Shown here piece by piece: positions 1 through 6,292 of a stretch of DNA of 9,098 nucleotides. The position numbers and the translations under genes were made by a program. The notes beneath the pieces were generated by a model that saw only the letters and a program-made list of their open reading frames with translations, did not search any database and was not told the DNA's origin. The first letter of the stretch is position 1, and each line of letters starts with the position of its first letter. The stretch is from Thermoplasmata archaeon (GTDB taxonomy: Archaea; Thermoplasmatota; Thermoplasmata; Lutacidiplasmatales; UBA184): positions 1-9,098 of the forward strand of contig JASHXM010000182.1 in NCBI GenBank assembly GCA_030043545.1. Reading direction: 5' to 3'.

Positions 1-418
1 ACTCCACTCGGATCGGTCCGATCGACGTCGCGGGGTAGAGGCCGCGGCCATCCTTCTCCAGGTACTTGACCATGTCCCACGCGGTGAGGAGCGCGACCGA
101 CACTCCGACGAGCGCCTCCATCTCGACGCCGGTCCGATCGAGCGCCTCGGCGTAGGCCCGGGCCCGGATCCCGCGGGCCGTCGGCCGCAGCTCGACGCCG
201 CTCCCCGTCAGGCGAACCGGGTGGCAGTGCGGGATCAGCTCGGGGGTCCGCTTCATCGCGAGGAGTCCGGCGAGCTCGCCGGCCACGAGCGGGTCCCCCT
301 TCTCCACCGAACGGGCGCGGACCGCGCGACGGGTCGGGGCGCCCAGCGCAAGCTCTCCGACCGCCACGGCCCGGCGGAATTGCGGCGGCTTGCCGCCGAC
401 CGACACCTGGCGCGTCAC
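1..418 (-). CDS. moaC: Cyclic pyranopterin monophosphate synthase MoaC (C-terminus off the left edge)
   Basis: MoaC acts after MoaA in molybdenum/tungsten cofactor synthesis and forms cyclic pyranopterin monophosphate in the cytosol. The 139 visible residues carry the family hallmarks: KGD near residue 40, KRTPELIPHCHP at 56-67, RTGVEMEAL at 95-103 and DMVK at 115-118. By alignment from memory with E. coli MoaC, the catalytic residues K51, H77, D128 and K131 correspond to K40, H66, D115 and K118, all present. The tail (YLEKDGRGLYP, then IRVE) looks like archaeal MoaC, and only some 15-20 residues should be missing beyond the edge. I chose GTG at 418 because it is the only start that gives the usual short N-terminus before the KP segment; GTG at 406 is the alternative. 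It begins 7 bp after the rfcS stop, so co-transcription is likely. No Shine-Dalgarno is obvious. Family identity is very secure. Confidence 0.95.
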   Translation of the reverse strand, partial: MTRQVSVGGKPPQFRRAVAVGELALGAPTRRAVRARSVEKGDPLVAGELAGLLAMKRTPELIPHCHPVRLTGSGVELRPTARGIRARAYAEALDRTGVEMEALVGVSVALLTAWDMVKYLEKDGRGLYPATSIGPIRVE

Positions 419-425
419 CGAACGC

Positions 426-1409
426 TCACTGCCCGGCGCTCGGCCCGGCGGCGACGTGCGCGAGGACCGCTTCCAGCTGGATCCGGTCCGATGCCCCCTG
501 CGCGAGGCGGAAGTCGACCTCGCCCAGGAACTCCACGAGACGGATCTTCTCGCGGGGCGGGAGGATCGTGTCGGGGACGTCGGGGAGGTAGCCGTGGATC
601 GATCGGAGGATCTCCTCGCCGGATGCGCCGCGTTCGGTGAACAGCGCGTAGAGCCGGGTGCGGGCGCCCAGGAAGTCGCCGCGGAGCGCGGTCGTCAGCA
701 TCGCCTCGACCTCGCGTCGGAGCGGCACGGTCGCGTACTCGCGCACCGTCGCGACCGTCACGTGGTCGGTGTGGGTCGCGGTGAGCTGGAGCAGGTTCGT
801 CGCCCGACGGAGGTCGCCCGCGCTCGCGGTGACCATCGTCTCGAGCGCGTCGGGGTCGACGCGGGTCGACTCGGCCTGGGCGATCCGCTCGAGCTGGGCG
901 CGGACCGCCTCGGGGGGATACGGCCGGAACCGGAACACCGCGCAGCGCGACTGGATCGGGTCGATGATCCGGGACGAGTAGTTGCACGAGAGGATGAATC
1001 GACAGGACGTCGAGTAGCGCTCCATCATCCGTCGCAGCGACGCCTGCGCCTCCGAGGTGAGGTTGTCGGCCTCGTCGAGGAACAGGATCTTGAACCCGAC
1101 GGTGCCGATCGGGGCCGTCCGCGCGTACTGCTTGATCGTCGTCCGGACGGTGTCGATCCCCCGCTGGTCGCTCGAGTTGAGCTCGAGGAACGCCTGACGC
1201 CACTCGTCGCCGAACAGGTCGCGGGCGAGGGCGAGCGCCGCGGTCGTCTTGCCGGTGCCGGGCGGACCCGCGAACAGGAGGTGGGGCATCGTCCGCTTGG
1301 CGGCGTACGACCGGAGGAGCGGGACGATCGCGTCCTGGCCGACCATCTCCGCGAGCGTCGGCGGCCGGTACTTCTCGACCCAGACCGCCTCCGTCGTGCG
1401 CTCGGCCAT
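426..1409 (-). CDS. rfcS: Replication factor C small subunit (clamp-loader AAA+ ATPase)
   Basis: This is the small subunit of the archaeal clamp loader, which with the large subunit opens PCNA and loads it on primed DNA. The 327 residues match the usual length. Visible in order are the RFC box WVEKYRP (10-16), Walker A GPPGTGKTT (48-56), NSSDQRGID (78-86), Walker B with the DEAD box (112-115), sensor 1 SCNYSS (141-146), the SRC motif with the trans-acting arginine finger (154-156) and sensor 2 GDLRRATNLLQ (198-208). The C-terminal collar region follows. Archaeal rfcS genes often carry inteins in the ATPase motifs; this one is uninterrupted. The ATG at 1409 sits just before the RFC box, has no Shine-Dalgarno, and has a TATA-like element 28-35 bp upstream, which suggests a leaderless transcript. 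moaC follows 7 bp downstream; the link to moaC is probably positional rather than functional. Confidence 0.98.
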   Translation of the reverse strand: MAERTTEAVWVEKYRPPTLAEMVGQDAIVPLLRSYAAKRTMPHLLFAGPPGTGKTTAALALARDLFGDEWRQAFLELNSSDQRGIDTVRTTIKQYARTAPIGTVGFKILFLDEADNLTSEAQASLRRMMERYSTSCRFILSCNYSSRIIDPIQSRCAVFRFRPYPPEAVRAQLERIAQAESTRVDPDALETMVTASAGDLRRATNLLQLTATHTDHVTVATVREYATVPLRREVEAMLTTALRGDFLGARTRLYALFTERGASGEEILRSIHGYLPDVPDTILPPREKIRLVEFLGEVDFRLAQGASDRIQLEAVLAHVAAGPSAGQ

Positions 1410-1436
1410 CGGCGTTCGTTCGACGTCTCGGGCGGG

Positions 1437-1444
1437 CTACTTAG
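1437..1444 (-). promoter_or_regulatory. TATA-like element for rfcS
   Basis: On the minus strand this reads CTAAGTAG. It lies 28-35 bp before the rfcS ATG, the distance expected when transcription starts at or next to the start codon. It overlaps the TAG stop of the upstream 137-residue gene. It resembles the patches before sppA, secG and the membrane-protein gene, but no transcript data support it. Confidence 0.5.
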
Positions 1445-1850
1445 CGTTTCCCCGAGGGGCGCGCGGCGGGGGCGCCGTCGCGGCTCGCTCGTCGCGCCGG
1501 TGCACGCGGAGCGACTCCGCGAACACCCGCGCGTACTGACCGAGCGCTTGGCGGTTCCCGCCGTGATCGTCCCGCTCGACGATGGCGAGGAACCAGCGGA
1601 GCTGCGCGAGCGACGTCGCGTACCGTTCGTGCTCGCCGCGGAGCGAGTTGGGCGGCGCGGATCCCCGGTCGGACGTCTCGAGGTGGCCGCGGACCGCCCG
1701 CTCGAACCGGTCGACCGTCGCGCGGACCGTCGCGAGCGGATACGGTTCGAGGAGGACGAGCCCGTCGGCGAACCGCTCGAATGCGGCGACCACCGAGTCG
1801 AAATCGGCGGTCGGACCGGGCGCGACCGGCCGGCCGATCGAGTCGACCAC
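1437..1850 (-). CDS. Hypothetical protein, 137 residues, probably helical
   Basis: I do not recognise a family. The protein starts at GTG 1850 (VVDSIGRP), has a mostly amphipathic, Leu/Ala/Arg/Glu-rich middle (about residues 17-115) that looks helical, and ends in a low-complexity Ala/Pro/Arg tail (about 120-137). There is no signal peptide, membrane segment, Cys/His metal site or nucleotide-binding motif. It lies 42 bp after the membrane-protein gene and 27 bp before rfcS, all on the same strand, so it is likely in the same transcription unit. I favour a real gene because it fills the gap neatly between two same-strand genes with compatible boundaries. The overlapping antisense and shifted open frames here have the repetitive Arg/Asp/Glu composition typical of GC-rich shadows. 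Function is unknown. Confidence 0.65.
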   Translation of the reverse strand: MVDSIGRPVAPGPTADFDSVVAAFERFADGLVLLEPYPLATVRATVDRFERAVRGHLETSDRGSAPPNSLRGEHERYATSLAQLRWFLAIVERDDHGGNRQALGQYARVFAESLRVHRRDERAATAPPPRAPRGNAK

Positions 1851-1892
1851 GTCGGACTACCGGCGCGGGGGCGAAATCGGTTGCGGGCGACC

Positions 1893-2912
1893 TCACGCCA
1901 CGGGGGGAGGAGCGGCGCCGCGGGCCGGGCCCGCGGCCGATCGACCGGAGGCGGACCGCCGCGCGATCGCCTGCCCGAGTCGGTACTGGAGAAAGGCGAA
2001 GACGGCGGCCACGCCGGCGATCCCGTAGATGGAGAAGTCGACCGGGACGTCCCAGACGAACAGGATCCCGAGCATCCCCGTGGCGAACCAGTACTCCGAG
2101 CGGACCAGGTCGTCGGTCCCGACTCCGCGGAGGAGAAGCGCCAGCGCGACGAGGTTGAGCCCGACGAGCACCCCCGCGGCTGCGACAGCGGGGAGTCGTC
2201 CTGCGCCGGCGAGGAAGAGCACGACGACCCACGCGTCGAAGCCGAGAGAGCCCGCGACGATCGTCGCCCCCCGTCCGAGGCGGCTCGGACCGGAGCGGAC
2301 CCGAAGCAGGTCGGCCGGAGCCCAGGCGGCGAGCCCGATCAGGATCGCGACGATCCCGAGGAAGACGGCGAGGATCGACGGGCTCGGCCCGTGCCCGACC
2401 AGGTGGGCGAAGACGACGACCTCGAGGAGGTAGATCGCCGCCACGAGCCCGAGCGAGCCGCGGTCGAGCCAGCGGAGCGAGCGCATCTCAGGGAACCAGA
2501 GGTAGACGAGGAGGATCGGTAGGGCGATCGAGTACGTCGCGTGGAACGATGTGAGCCCGAGCGCCCACAGCCAGTTGACGCCGTACGCGTGGCCGTAGTG
2601 GGCCAGCGCGTTGACGGGGGACCCGCCCGGCTGGAAGAACGTGTGGACCGCGAACCCCTCCTCGGCGATGCCGTACGCGCCCCCAAGGAGCAGCACCGAG
2701 GTCCACCCTTTCCGGTAAGCGACGCACACCTCCCGGATCAGGAGCGCGCCGGTCCCGTAGAGGCCGACATCGAGCGCGAACGAGACAGCGAACTGGACGG
2801 GGTCGAGCACCAGGTTGCTGATCGGGGTCGACCCGGTGAGGAGCTCCGGGATCGCCGGCGCGAACAGGAGCAGCGCGAGCACCGCCCGCCGCGGGCGGAT
2901 CAGGATCCGCAC
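1893..2912 (-). CDS. Multi-pass membrane protein with a Glu-Glu/His motif, function unknown
   Basis: This is a 339-residue integral membrane protein with about eight to ten hydrophobic segments: roughly 10-26, 39-59, 70-84, 112-140, 153-171, 178-198, 213-232, 236-258, 268-288 and 291-310. A short Ala/Pro/Arg tail follows. Polar residues cluster between the third and fourth segments: YGIAEEGFAVHTFFQP (80-95), then H105, H108, N113 and H124. A Glu pair and His residues near membrane helices recall CPBP/Rce1 intramembrane metalloproteases. The canonical EExxxR and FxxxH patterns are not met, however, so I do not assign that family. The start is GTG 2912, giving a basic RILIRPRR N-terminus before the first helix, as expected for cytoplasmic retention. 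It diverges from sppA across 89 bp and heads the minus-strand group leading to rfcS and moaC. The gene looks real; its role is open. Confidence 0.85.
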   Translation of the reverse strand: MRILIRPRRAVLALLLFAPAIPELLTGSTPISNLVLDPVQFAVSFALDVGLYGTGALLIREVCVAYRKGWTSVLLLGGAYGIAEEGFAVHTFFQPGGSPVNALAHYGHAYGVNWLWALGLTSFHATYSIALPILLVYLWFPEMRSLRWLDRGSLGLVAAIYLLEVVVFAHLVGHGPSPSILAVFLGIVAILIGLAAWAPADLLRVRSGPSRLGRGATIVAGSLGFDAWVVVLFLAGAGRLPAVAAAGVLVGLNLVALALLLRGVGTDDLVRSEYWFATGMLGILFVWDVPVDFSIYGIAGVAAVFAFLQYRLGQAIARRSASGRSAAGPARGAAPPPVA

Positions 2913-2933
2913 GGAATCTCGTCCGGGTCCCGA

Positions 2934-2941
2934 CTACTTGA
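2934..2941 (-). promoter_or_regulatory. TATA-like element for the membrane-protein gene
   Basis: On the minus strand this reads TCAAGTAG, 22-29 bp before the GTG at 2912. It is close in sequence to the element before rfcS (CTAAGTAG). It lies in the 89-bp divergent interval shared with sppA, whose own element is about 27 bp away. Confidence 0.45.
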
Positions 2942-2967
2942 GCCGCCGGTCGGACCCCGCGGCCGGG

Positions 2968-2975
2968 GTTAAGAG
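2968..2975 (+). promoter_or_regulatory. TATA-like element for sppA
   Basis: This reads GTTAAGAG in a strongly GC-rich interval, 27-34 bp before the sppA ATG. The spacing fits an archaeal TATA box with a leaderless or near-leaderless start. No clear Shine-Dalgarno precedes the ATG. Confidence 0.5.
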
Positions 2976-3001
2976 CGGGGTCCGACTTCGGGACCCTGGC
3001 C

Positions 3002-3796
3002 ATGCGGGAACGGCTCGCTCGGATCACGTTCCGGGGCCCGATCCGGGACCGCTCGGTCGAGCCGTTCGTCCGGCTGCTCAGAGCGCTGCGCCGGCGCCGA
3101 CGGATCCGCGGCGTGCTGCTCGACATCTCGAGCGGCGGGGGCGAGGCGGTCGCCTCGATGGACCTCCACCTCGCGGTCCAGCGGCTCGACCAGACGACCC
3201 CGGTGTTCGCGTCGATCGGGGCGGTCGGCGCCTCGGGCGCGTACCTCGCGGCCCTCGGGGCGCGACGCGTCTTCGCGTACCCGGAGTCGCAGGTCGGCTC
3301 GATCGGGGTGATCTTCCCGCATATCGCCGTGCGGGAGCTCGTCCGTCGGCTTGGGATCTCGGTCGACCTCCTCCACGTCGGCGAGCACAAGGATGCGTAC
3401 CAGGGGTATCGGCCCCTGACCGACGAGGAGCGGGGGAAGCTCCTGGCGGTCGCCAAGCAGAGCTACGACGTCTTCGTGGAGCGGGTCGCCGCAGCGCGCC
3501 ACCGTCCCGTCGAGGAGATCCGGGCGCTCGCGACGGGCGAGGTCTGGTCCGGCCAGCAGGCGCTCCGGCTCGGCCTCGTCGATGCGCTGGCGGACCGGGA
3601 GATGGTGCTCGAGGAGCTTGGTCGGTCGGTCGGGGTCTCCGTCGCGCGCACGATCGCGATCGAACCCCCCCGGCCGTTCCTCGCGCGACTGCTCGCGCGG
3701 GGGATGTCGGCCGGGGTCGGCGCCGTCGCCGACACGGTCCGCGAGTCGGTCGAGGACGCCGCGCTCGGGCTCGGCGACGTGGGCCTGTTCCGGTAA
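3002..3796 (+). CDS. sppA: SppA-type signal peptide peptidase (S49 serine protease)
   Basis: S49 peptidases degrade signal peptides left in the membrane after secretion, using a Ser/Lys dyad. In this 264-residue protein the family pattern is clear. An oxyanion/strand segment GVLLDISSGGG (37-47) is followed by the nucleophile motif GAVGASGAYLAALGA (73-87) with Ser78, then VGSIGVI (98-104), and GEHKDAYQ (127-134) with Lys130. The Ser-Lys spacing of 52 equals that of B. subtilis SppA (from memory, S147/K199). LATGEVWSGQQALRLGLVD (about 179-197) is the usual C-terminal core motif. Unlike many bacterial and archaeal SppA proteins, the N-terminus (RERLARITFRGPI) has no signal peptide or anchor helix and goes straight into the protease fold. 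I see no better start upstream. secG follows 33 bp downstream, consistent with a protein-export theme. Confidence 0.93.
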   Translation: MRERLARITFRGPIRDRSVEPFVRLLRALRRRRRIRGVLLDISSGGGEAVASMDLHLAVQRLDQTTPVFASIGAVGASGAYLAALGARRVFAYPESQVGSIGVIFPHIAVRELVRRLGISVDLLHVGEHKDAYQGYRPLTDEERGKLLAVAKQSYDVFVERVAAARHRPVEEIRALATGEVWSGQQALRLGLVDALADREMVLEELGRSVGVSVARTIAIEPPRPFLARLLARGMSAGVGAVADTVRESVEDAALGLGDVGLFR

Positions 3797-3798
3797 CG

Positions 3799-3807
3799 GT
3801 TAAGTAA
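3799..3807 (+). promoter_or_regulatory. TATA-like element for secG
   Basis: This reads GTTAAGTAA, directly after the sppA stop and 23-31 bp before the secG ATG. It shares GTTAAG with the sppA element. It suggests secG can be transcribed on its own even though it directly follows sppA. Confidence 0.5.
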
Positions 3808-3829
3808 CGGCGCCCCCCTCGAACCGCCG

Positions 3830-3991
3830 ATGCCCGACAGTCGGCGTACCGGCTTCTCCAGCGCGGCCGGCCTCATCCAGTACTACGACATGGAGGAGAC
3901 CCGGTCGCTGAAGCTGAGCCCGTACCTCGTGGTCGGGATCGGCATCGCGTCCGCGGTGATCGTCGAAGTGCTCAACTGGCGGCTCGGCTAG
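3830..3991 (+). CDS. secG: Preprotein translocase subunit SecG (archaeal Sec61-beta)
   Basis: This very short gene encodes 53 residues. Archaeal Sec61-beta is a single-helix, tail-anchored partner of SecY and SecE in the protein-conducting channel. The translation shows the family signature: TGFSSAAGLIQYYDMEE at residues 7-23, then TRSLKLSP, then one hydrophobic helix (about 33-48, LVVGIGIASAVIVEVL) ending near the C-terminus. That matches the archaeal layout of GxxSSAGLxxYF(D/E) followed by KxxP and a transmembrane helix, and the length is typical. The ATG at 3830 has no Shine-Dalgarno and a TATA-like element at the leaderless distance. Its TAG stop lies in a CTAG palindrome shared with the stop of the convergent taw1 gene. 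Sec61-beta lies beside sppA here, so both neighbours belong to protein secretion. Confidence 0.93.
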   Translation: MPDSRRTGFSSAAGLIQYYDMEETRSLKLSPYLVVGIGIASAVIVEVLNWRLG

Positions 3992-4962
3992 GCCGGGATC
4001 GCCACGTCGGGGACCGCGTTCGGACCCAGGCCCGGCAGATACCGGTCGACCGCGTCCCGGCCCAACAGGACGACCTTCGAGTCGGGGGACTCGTCGAGGT
4101 AGCGGTACCCCGTCCGCTCGGCGAGCCGGCGGGCGAACTCGGAGATCTCCGCGTGCTCCGGCACGTGGTCGCGCCCGAGCCGCTGGCGCGATTTTCCCAT
4201 GAAGACGTACCCTTTCGGCTCGATGAACTCCGGCCGCGCGATCGCGTCGAGCGCCGCGTACGCGTCGCACCACCCCAGGTTCCATCCCCGGACCAGCGTG
4301 TGCCGCACGACCCGGCGGGTGCGCAAGCCACGGATGATCTCGAGGGACTCCAGCAGGCGGGCCCAGGCACCGTCGTCGCTCGGGAGGGTGAGGCGACGGA
4401 ACACTTCGGCGTTCGGGGCGGTGACGGAGACGTACAGCTGCGTCGGCAGCGGGTCCAGGGCGCGCAGCCCGTCCGGGTTCGTCCCGTTGGTCACGAGGAA
4501 CGTCGTGATCCCCCGGGCGTGGCAGAGCTCCAGGTACCGGTTCAGCTTCGGATACAGGGTCGGTTCGCCGGTCAGCGAGATCGCGACGTGCCGCGGCGCC
4601 TGCGACTCTTCCCACCGTTCCCGCGACACCCCCGCGTCGCCCTTGAACCCGGAGAGGATCCGGCGCTGCGCCTCGAGGGAGCGGTCGAGCAGCTGCTCGG
4701 GGTCGTCGTACTCGGGCATCGGCCCGTCCTCCTCCCACCCCTGGTTCCGCCAGCAGAACCGGCAGTGGAGGTTGCACGCGTCGATCGCCGGCGACATCTG
4801 GAGGCATCGGTGGCTCTCGATGCCGTAGAACCGCCCTTTGTAGCAGTCCCGGCCCCGGACCAGCGACTCGCGCGTCCAGTAGCAGAGCTTGACGGCGCTG
4901 TGGCGGCCGGTCAGCTGGTAGCCCTGCCCCTCGAGCTCGGTCGAGAGGTCCTGGTCGCCCAT
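3988..4962 (-). CDS. taw1: tRNA-Phe 4-demethylwyosine synthase (Taw1/TYW1), radical SAM
   Basis: The enzyme converts N1-methylguanosine-37 of tRNA-Phe plus pyruvate to 4-demethylwyosine, the tricyclic step of wyosine synthesis after Trm5. The 324-residue protein carries the radical-SAM CX3CX2C motif at C63, C67 and C70 (followed by W71). Three more Cys at 27, 40 and 53 fit the second 4Fe-4S cluster. From memory the M. jannaschii enzyme has these at 26/39/52 and 62/66/69, so all spacings match. The stretch CYKGRFYGIESHRCLQMSP (40-58) is diagnostic. SLTGEPTLYP (about 134-143) is the SAM-binding GE-type motif, and LVTNGTNP follows. There is no N-terminal flavodoxin domain, as usual in archaea. 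ATG 4962 was chosen because it gives the family N-terminus and has a TATA-like element 27-34 bp upstream; the frame stays open far upstream but is antisense to the MFS gene. Confidence 0.95.
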   Translation of the reverse strand: MGDQDLSTELEGQGYQLTGRHSAVKLCYWTRESLVRGRDCYKGRFYGIESHRCLQMSPAIDACNLHCRFCWRNQGWEEDGPMPEYDDPEQLLDRSLEAQRRILSGFKGDAGVSRERWEESQAPRHVAISLTGEPTLYPKLNRYLELCHARGITTFLVTNGTNPDGLRALDPLPTQLYVSVTAPNAEVFRRLTLPSDDGAWARLLESLEIIRGLRTRRVVRHTLVRGWNLGWCDAYAALDAIARPEFIEPKGYVFMGKSRQRLGRDHVPEHAEISEFARRLAERTGYRYLDESPDSKVVLLGRDAVDRYLPGLGPNAVPDVAIPA

Positions 4963-4988
4963 CGCCGGCGAGGACGACCGCCGCGCCG

Positions 4989-4996
4989 TCAATAAC
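4989..4996 (-). promoter_or_regulatory. TATA-like element for taw1, possibly shared with the divergent MFS gene
   Basis: On the minus strand this reads GTTATTGA, 27-34 bp before the taw1 ATG, which has no Shine-Dalgarno. On the plus strand the same patch (CAATAACG) is 44-51 bp before the MFS GTG. That leaves room for a leader of roughly 20 nt that holds a GAGG. It is the only AT-rich patch in the interval. Confidence 0.5.
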
Positions 4997-5028
4997 GCTT
5001 TGGACCGACCCCCGTCTGGGCCGTCGTC

Positions 5029-5032
5029 GAGG
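5029..5032 (+). promoter_or_regulatory. Possible Shine-Dalgarno (GAGG) for the MFS gene
   Basis: GAGG ends 8 nt before the GTG at 5041. This supports GTG 5041 over the internal ATG at 5062, and it suggests this gene, unlike most leading genes here, has a short leader. Confidence 0.4.
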
Positions 5033-5040
5033 TTCGCGTC

Positions 5041-6279
5041 GTGGAGCGGAACGTCCGCTGGATGGGGGTCGCCGGGGGGATCCGGGCGACCGGATTGAGC
5101 CTCATCCTGCCGTACTTCGCGCTCTACCTCCGCAACGTGCTCGGCCTCGGCTTCGAGGAGATCGGGATCCTCTCCGCCGTCGTCGGAGCGGTTCCCCTCG
5201 CGATCGTCCCGATCGCCGGCCTCATCACCGACCGCCTCGGTCGACGGCGCCTGTTCGTCGCCGCCCTCTTCGCGGAGGGGGCGGCGGTGCTCGCCGCCGC
5301 GGGGGCGATGGAGTACCGGGCGCTCATCCCGCTCGTCATCGCCGTGAGCCTCTCGCAGACCGTCGGCACGATCGCGGGGCCGGCCCTCTCGGCGTACGTG
5401 GCGGACCTGGTCGCCGCTTCCGAGCGGACGCTCGGGTTCACGTGGCTTCGGGTCGGCTGGAACGTCGGCTTCACGCTCGGCGTGCTCTCCGGGGGAGCGC
5501 TCGTCGGGACCCTCGGGTTCGTCTTCGTCGGCGCGGCCGCCGGGACGGTCCTCCTCGTCGGGACGACGTTCGTCGCCCTCGTCCTCGAGCCGTCGCCGTA
5601 CGACCGGGCGTTGCGGGAGCGTCGCCGGGCGACCAGCCCCACGGCCGACCCCCGGCCGACGGCGTCCGAGAGCCTCCGGACGATCGGCCGCGACCGGGCG
5701 TTCCTGCTGCTCTGCGTCGCCGGTGCGCTCGGGATGCTGACCGTGAACCAGTGGGGGGTGACGTTCCCGGTCTACGCGAACTCCGTCCTTGGGATCCCGT
5801 ACTCCCTGATCGGGGCCGGCCTCGCGCTCAACGGCGTGCTGGTCGTCGCGGCGCAGGGGTGGACGACCCGGGCGGTGCTCGGTCGGCGGCACACCTCGAT
5901 GATGGCCGGGGGCGTCGCCCTCTACGCCGTCGCCTTCCTCGCCTTCGGGGGGATCCGGGTCTTCCCGGTCGGGCTCCTCGTGACGTTCTTCGCCGTGATC
6001 TTCGTCCTCACGATGGGGGAGAACGTCCTCTCGATCGCGACGAACACGCTGCCGTCGAACCTCGCGCCCCCGACCGAGATCGGGGCGTACAACGGGGCGT
6101 TCTTCGCGGCGTTGGGCGCGGGGACCCTGCTCGCGCCGACGCTCGGCGGGCTCCTGATCGCCGCGGTGCCGGATCCCCTCGTGCTGTGGGGGCTCCTCTC
6201 GATCCCGGCGGTGCCGGCGATCGCGATCGTCCTCGGCGGGGTCGCCCCGCGACTCCCCCCCGACGCCAACCGGGCGTAG
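5041..6279 (+). CDS. Major facilitator superfamily (MFS) transporter
   Basis: This 412-residue polytopic protein is a secondary transporter of the cytoplasmic membrane; the substrate cannot be told from sequence. Two hydrophobic halves, each with about six helices, flank a charged, Pro/Arg-rich cytoplasmic loop (about 183-218). The MFS motif A is clear between helices 2 and 3 as GLITDRLGRRR (60-70). The first helix follows VRWMGVAGGIRATGLSLILP, typical of drug-efflux-like (DHA1-type) members. The Gly/Pro-rich segment near residues 110-120 (TIAGPALSAYVADL) resembles helix 4 of these proteins. The start is GTG 5041, supported by GAGG; ATG 5062 is an alternative that would shorten the N-terminus by seven residues. 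It diverges from taw1 and converges on the ABC permease with a 13-bp gap. Nothing nearby points to a substrate. Confidence 0.93.
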   Translation: MERNVRWMGVAGGIRATGLSLILPYFALYLRNVLGLGFEEIGILSAVVGAVPLAIVPIAGLITDRLGRRRLFVAALFAEGAAVLAAAGAMEYRALIPLVIAVSLSQTVGTIAGPALSAYVADLVAASERTLGFTWLRVGWNVGFTLGVLSGGALVGTLGFVFVGAAAGTVLLVGTTFVALVLEPSPYDRALRERRRATSPTADPRPTASESLRTIGRDRAFLLLCVAGALGMLTVNQWGVTFPVYANSVLGIPYSLIGAGLALNGVLVVAAQGWTTRAVLGRRHTSMMAGGVALYAVAFLAFGGIRVFPVGLLVTFFAVIFVLTMGENVLSIATNTLPSNLAPPTEIGAYNGAFFAALGAGTLLAPTLGGLLIAAVPDPLVLWGLLSIPAVPAIAIVLGGVAPRLPPDANRA

Positions 6280-6292
6280 GGGCGGACGCGGC

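Noticed and set aside
415..1203. A 262-residue minus-strand frame inside rfcS that ends near the moaC start, and similar shifted frames such as 1441-2232 and 2488-3456
   Set aside because: All overlap strongly supported genes in another frame and have the biased Arg/Ala/Pro/Ser composition of out-of-frame GC-rich translation, with no recognisable motif.
390..2522. A 710-residue plus-strand open frame antisense to moaC, rfcS, the hypothetical gene and most of the membrane-protein gene
   Set aside because: It is built almost entirely of Arg, Asp, Glu, Gly, Ala, Pro and Val, shows no motif, and is the mirror of well-supported genes. In GC-rich DNA antisense frames stay open because stop codons are AT-rich.
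1893..2912. Assignment of the membrane protein as a CPBP/Rce1 intramembrane protease
   Set aside because: A Glu pair and His residues are present, but the EExxxR and FxxxH patterns and the third motif are not met as far as I can see, so I left it unassigned.
2913..3001. Possible RNA gene or structured element in the 89-bp divergent interval
   Set aside because: The inverted GC-rich runs are no more than expected at this base composition, and there is no tRNA-like or riboswitch-like pattern; two divergent promoters explain the space.
4963..5892. Upstream extension of the taw1 frame to 634 residues
   Set aside because: The extra part is low-complexity Arg/Asp/Glu/Pro sequence antisense to the MFS gene. 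Taw1 homology starts right after ATG 4962, and a TATA-like element precedes that ATG.
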